Shown here one piece after another: positions 13,974 through 16,755 of a stretch of DNA of 16,755 bases. Source of the DNA: Clostridiales bacterium. Lineage in GTDB: Bacteria; Bacillota; Clostridia; Oscillospirales; Acutalibacteraceae. The notes beneath the pieces are model-generated. The model was not told where the DNA came from. It did not search any database and worked only from the letters and a program-made list of their open reading frames with translations. A program made the translations under genes and the position numbers. The stretch covers positions 1 through 16,755 of the forward strand of contig JAAVHU010000034.1 of NCBI GenBank assembly GCA_014799585.1, in the 5' to 3' direction. The first letter of the stretch is position 1. Each line of letters begins with the position of its first letter.

Positions 13974-14561
13974 ATGGACGGATTAAATAAAACGCAAAAG
14001 AAAATGTTTGAATACATTAAATCTGTTATTGCAGAACGCGGCATTGCACCGTCTGTTCGCGAAATCGGGGCAGCCGTTGGCCTTAAATCCACCTCAACGG
14101 TTCAATACAATCTGAATGCTCTTGAAAAAGAGGGCTATATTGAAAGAGACCCCAACCTTAAGCGAACAATCCGTATTGCAGGCGTTAATCTTAAAACCAT
14201 TCCCGTTCCGCTTCTAGGCACTGTTACAGCCGGAAAGCCAATTCTTGCAACTGAAATGATTGAAGAATATATCCCCGTTGCAATGAGAAAATCGGGCAAT
14301 TACTTTGCGCTTCACGTTAAAGGGGATTCAATGATAAATGCCCATATTTTGGACGGTGACATTGTTATCGTTGAGCAAACACCCGTTGCAAGCAACGGAG
14401 AAATTGTTGTTGCTCTTATTGAAGACGAAGCAACCGTTAAGCGTTTTTATAAGGAAAACGGCCATTTCCGTCTTCAGCCGGAAAACGATGAATACGAACC
14501 GATTATTGTTGATGAGCTTGCCATTCTCGGCAGAGTAGCAACGGTTATCAGGAATTATTAA
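13974..14561 (+). CDS. lexA: LexA repressor, SOS response regulator
   Basis: A 195-residue protein, normal length. The N-terminal winged helix (1-66) includes APSVREIGAAVGLKSTSTV. The self-cleavage site is Ala86-Gly87 in GTVTAGKP. The catalytic pair is Ser119 in KGDSM and Lys156 in ATVKRF. It represses DNA-repair genes until RecA filaments trigger self-cleavage. The ATG at 13974 is chosen because GGAG lies 8 nt upstream; the frame opening at 13923 overlaps the promoter and is not used. A LexA box candidate on its promoter suggests autoregulation. It lies downstream of and divergent from the tRNA operon, and is followed by an Mrp-type gene rather than a repair gene. Confidence 0.95.
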   Translation: MDGLNKTQKKMFEYIKSVIAERGIAPSVREIGAAVGLKSTSTVQYNLNALEKEGYIERDPNLKRTIRIAGVNLKTIPVPLLGTVTAGKPILATEMIEEYIPVAMRKSGNYFALHVKGDSMINAHILDGDIVIVEQTPVASNGEIVVALIEDEATVKRFYKENGHFRLQPENDEYEPIIVDELAILGRVATVIRNY

Positions 14562-14623
14562 CAGCATTTTCCGATAAAACATCTAATACTATTAATATTA
14601 TTGAATAATGGAGTGAAAATAAA

Positions 14624-15442
14624 ATGAGCGAATGCAACCACAATTGTTCCACCTGTTCTCAGAATTGCGGAGACAGAGAAAAGCCACAGAGCCTTCTTAA
14701 ACCAATGAACAAATACTCAAACATAAAAAAGGTTATCGGTGTTGTAAGCGGTAAGGGCGGTGTAGGCAAAAGCCTTGTTTCTTGCTTGCTTGCTTCAAAA
14801 TGCAGAAAAGCAGGACTTAAGGTAGGTATCCTTGATGCAGATATAACAGGTCCGTCTGTTCCGAAATCCTTTGGCGTAAACAGCAGAGCAATGCAGGATG
14901 AAGAGTGCCTGCTTCCTAACGTCACGGAAAGCGGAATTAAAATGATGAGCATTAACCTTTTGCTTGAAGATGTAAATTCTCCTGTTGTATGGCGCGGTCC
15001 TGTAATCAGCGGTGTTATTGAGCAGTTCTGGACAGATGTGCGCTGGGGCGAGCTTGATTACCTTTTTGTTGATATGCCGCCGGGAACAGGCGATGTTGCA
15101 TTAACTGTTTTCCAAAGCCTGCCGATTGACGGAATTGTTATTGTTTCCACACCGCAGGATCTTGTTAAAATGATTGTAAACAAAGCACTGAATATGGCAA
15201 AAATGATGAATGTGCCTGTGCTTGGACTTGTTGAAAATATGAGCTATTTTGAATGCCCTGATTGCGGCAAAAGGTTTGAAATATTCGGAAAATCAGCTAT
15301 TGACGAAACTGCGGCAGAGCTTGGTTTGCCTGTTCTTGCAAAGCTTCCGATTAACCCTGAAATCAACCGCCTTGTTGACGATGGAAAAATTGAAGAGGTT
15401 GAATGCAAAGAGCTTAATGAATTTGTTGAAGCACTTAAATAA
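14624..15442 (+). CDS. Mrp/NBP35-type ATP-binding Fe-S cluster carrier protein
   Basis: A 272-residue P-loop ATPase. A Cys-rich N-terminus (C4, C8, C11, C15) can hold a cluster. It is followed by the deviant Walker A GKGGVGKS (43-50), DAD (71-73), DMPPGTGD (150-157) and the family CPDC (211-214), the CxxC that bridges a 4Fe-4S cluster between two subunits. Proteins of this family bind Fe-S clusters and pass them to target enzymes in the cytosol. The ribosome binding site GGAG lies 10 nt before the ATG. It follows lexA by 62 nt with no clear terminator between, so read-through from lexA is possible. The ferredoxin-like N-terminal cysteines place it nearer the NBP35 form than E. coli Mrp. Confidence 0.9.
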   Translation: MSECNHNCSTCSQNCGDREKPQSLLKPMNKYSNIKKVIGVVSGKGGVGKSLVSCLLASKCRKAGLKVGILDADITGPSVPKSFGVNSRAMQDEECLLPNVTESGIKMMSINLLLEDVNSPVVWRGPVISGVIEQFWTDVRWGELDYLFVDMPPGTGDVALTVFQSLPIDGIVIVSTPQDLVKMIVNKALNMAKMMNVPVLGLVENMSYFECPDCGKRFEIFGKSAIDETAAELGLPVLAKLPINPEINRLVDDGKIEEVECKELNEFVEALK

Positions 15443-15459
15443 AACTTATTAAATGAGCA

Positions 15460-15489
15460 AACCGCCTTGAACGGCTACGCAAGGCGGTT
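15460..15489 (+). terminator. hairpin after the Mrp gene
   Basis: A perfect 10-bp GC-rich stem AACCGCCTTG/CAAGGCGGTT (15460-15469 with 15480-15489) with a 10-nt loop. The T-tract is weak (CAATGTTTT), so termination may be partial. Confidence 0.6.
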
Positions 15490-15533
15490 CAATGTTTTCA
15501 GTTATAAATTGTAGCCGGAAAGGCACAGTAAAA

Positions 15534-16031
15534 ATGGCAAAAAGAGAAGATTATATTTCATGGGATGAATATTTTATGGGCATTGCATTGCTTTCTGCTA
15601 TGCGAAGCAAAGACCCAAGCACACAGGTTGGTGCCTGCATTGTGAATAAAGAAAACCGAATTGTAAGCGTTGGATACAACGGCTTTCCAAAAGGCTGCAG
15701 TGACGAGGAATTTCCTTGGGAGCGAACAGGCGAAAATCAGAACGACACGAAATATCCCTTTGTATGCCATGCAGAGCTGAATGCAATTTTGAATTCACAC
15801 GGCAGGGAAATGAGCGGTTCTCGAATTTATGTTGCCCTTTTCCCCTGCAACGAATGTGCAAAAGCGATTATACAGGCCGGCATTGCAGAGGTTGTGTACA
15901 TAAGTGATAAATATGCAGATACAGACGGTTGCCGTGCAAGCCGAAGAATGCTTGAAGCAGCAGGCGTAAAGCTGACAAGATTTGAAAGTGGCAGAAAAAT
16001 TGAAATTGATTTTGACGCTGAAAGGGTATAA
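15534..16031 (+). CDS. comEB: deoxycytidylate (dCMP) deaminase family protein
   Basis: A 165-residue zinc enzyme predicted to convert dCMP to dUMP, feeding thymidylate synthesis. The zinc and catalytic motifs are H79-A-E81 (CHAELNAIL) and P104-C105-N-E-C108. The N-terminus has the typical [25 protein letters not shown] stretch. The start is set at the ATG at 15534 (MAKRED), preceded by a GGAAAGG-type ribosome binding site, rather than the upstream frame opening at 15492, which overlaps the preceding hairpin region. The gene symbol follows the Bacillus name for this family. It runs 3 nt ahead of the next gene, so the two are co-transcribed. Confidence 0.85.
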   Translation: MAKREDYISWDEYFMGIALLSAMRSKDPSTQVGACIVNKENRIVSVGYNGFPKGCSDEEFPWERTGENQNDTKYPFVCHAELNAILNSHGREMSGSRIYVALFPCNECAKAIIQAGIAEVVYISDKYADTDGCRASRRMLEAAGVKLTRFESGRKIEIDFDAERV

Positions 16032-16034
16032 CAG

Positions 16035-16622
16035 ATGGAAGAAATAGACATTTATGATTTTGATAAAACCATCGTTCCGTTTGACAGCGGCTCGCTTTTT
16101 GTTCTTTACTGTGTTGTGCATTATCCATGGATTTTGATTTGCCTGCCGATTATATCCGTTACAGGGCTTTTAAAACTCCTCAAGATAATCAGCTTCACCA
16201 CCTTCAAAAGATCATGCTTTATGTTTGTTCCCTTGATTCCGCTTGAAAAAGCCGTAAAAAAATTCTGGGATAAGCACGAGCACGAAGTTTATAAATGGTT
16301 TCTTGAAAAAGACAAAAGGAATTATGTTGTAATCAGTGCATCACCCGATTTTCTGTTAAAGGATATTGCAGAAAGGCTTTCATTTAACAATCTTATCTGC
16401 ACAAGGCATAACAAAAAAGGCATAATTATCGGTGAAAATTGCCGTGGTGAGGAAAAGGTTTTACGCTTTGAAAAGGAATTTCATAACGTAAAGGTTATTG
16501 ATGTTTTTTCAGATTCACTTTACCATGATAAGCCAATTTTTTCACTTGCAACAGGGCAGTGCTATCAGATTGTTGAAGGTGAATTGGTTCCTTTTGATTT
16601 TAAGGAAAAATATGGAGAATAA
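16035..16622 (+). CDS. HAD-superfamily (subclass IB, SerB-like) phosphatase
   Basis: A 195-residue phosphatase. Motif I is YDFDKT with D8 and D10, motif II has S101 in VISASPDF, the motif III Lys is K141 in RGEEKV, and motif IV is FSDSLYHDKP (158-167). A hydrophobic cap stretch (about residues 20-50) is notable and may contact the membrane. The substrate cannot be read from the sequence; relatives act on small phosphomonoesters or phospholipid head groups. It starts 3 nt after the dCMP deaminase stop. Confidence 0.8.
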   Translation: MEEIDIYDFDKTIVPFDSGSLFVLYCVVHYPWILICLPIISVTGLLKLLKIISFTTFKRSCFMFVPLIPLEKAVKKFWDKHEHEVYKWFLEKDKRNYVVISASPDFLLKDIAERLSFNNLICTRHNKKGIIIGENCRGEEKVLRFEKEFHNVKVIDVFSDSLYHDKPIFSLATGQCYQIVEGELVPFDFKEKYGE

Positions 16623-16681
16623 ACTTGAATATAAATTTTTTGTAAAACGGTAAAAATAATTATAGATATTTTTTTAATTTG

Positions 16682-16690
16682 TGCTATAAT
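16682..16690 (+). promoter_or_regulatory. extended -10 promoter before the partial gene
   Basis: TGC precedes TATAAT (16685-16690), an extended -10. No good -35 box lies 17 nt upstream. It is about 40 nt before the start at 16730. Confidence 0.5.
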
Positions 16691-16729
16691 TTTCGATAAT
16701 CAATTATTTATTATTAAAGAGGTTTTTTA

Positions 16730-16755
16730 ATGGAAATTGTGATTACAGCAGACTC
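16730..16755 (+). CDS. partial CDS, possibly DegV-family fatty-acid-binding protein
   Basis: Only MEIVITADS is visible before the window ends. The start is supported by an AAAGAGG ribosome binding site at 16716-16722. The opening resembles the MKIxITxDSTCDL start of DegV proteins (fatty-acid carriers used by fatty acid kinase), but eight residues beyond the Met are too few to be sure. Confidence 0.45.

Noticed and set aside
14328..16128. Several short frames overlapping lexA, the Mrp gene and the dCMP deaminase
   Set aside because: They are shadows of well-supported genes in other frames or on the opposite strand.
1..16755. CRISPR array
   Set aside because: No regularly spaced repeats of CRISPR length were seen. 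The only close tandem repeat is the 13-nt pair at 13168-13195.

Overview
The window looks like chromosome of a low-GC Gram-positive anaerobe of the Clostridia (Ruminococcaceae/Oscillospiraceae-like). This rests on the AT-rich base composition, strong AAGGAGG-type ribosome binding sites, TTGACA/TATAAT promoters, a Gram-positive type LexA, and protein flavour (YczE-type membrane protein, Mrp-type Fe-S carrier, dCMP deaminase, DegV-like start). The genus assignment is inference.

Layout. 1-900: a leftward YczE/YyaS-like membrane protein with a near-consensus promoter. 1042-2440: a leftward one-gene segment encoding an HTH + SRA-like + HNH protein, a predicted modification-dependent (type IV) restriction enzyme. 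2440-13508: an AT-rich accessory island. 13473-13860: a leftward tRNA operon Met-Glu-Pro with its own promoter and terminator. 13860-16755: ordinary rightward chromosome, with lexA, an Mrp/NBP35 ATPase, dCMP deaminase, a HAD phosphatase and the start of a DegV-like gene.

The accessory segment appears to be built by repeated insertion at the 3' end of tRNA-Pro. The last 12 nt of the tRNA (CCA, discriminator, acceptor strand) recur in the same orientation at 2440-2451, and a decayed copy lies at 1042. Each copy is followed at once, in the direction of tRNA transcription, by a leftward terminator hairpin. That is the pattern expected of two stacked islands, 1042-2439 and 2440-13508. No integrase gene is visible in either.

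The island has two halves. The left half (2896-6082) is a rightward set of a Mor-like HTH protein, a shortened DnaA-like AAA+ protein without a visible arginine finger, an unrecognised protein whose reading frame breaks near its end, a NERD-nuclease-domain protein with an N-terminal coiled coil, and a 33-residue membrane peptide between two terminators. The right half (6600-13140) is a restriction-modification locus: two translationally coupled gamma-class DNA methyltransferases facing a PLD-fold restriction endonuclease (BfiI/NgoFVII-like) across a shared bidirectional terminator. Upstream of the endonuclease lies an XRE-type controller (C protein) gene that has lost its reading frame. Its leaderless promoter and tandem operator-like repeats are still visible, and its frame would have ended on the ATGA of the nuclease start. 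Divergent from it lies the broken start of a TIR-domain gene. Decay of the controller and the TIR gene, plus an IS200 transposase remnant, indicates an ageing defence island.
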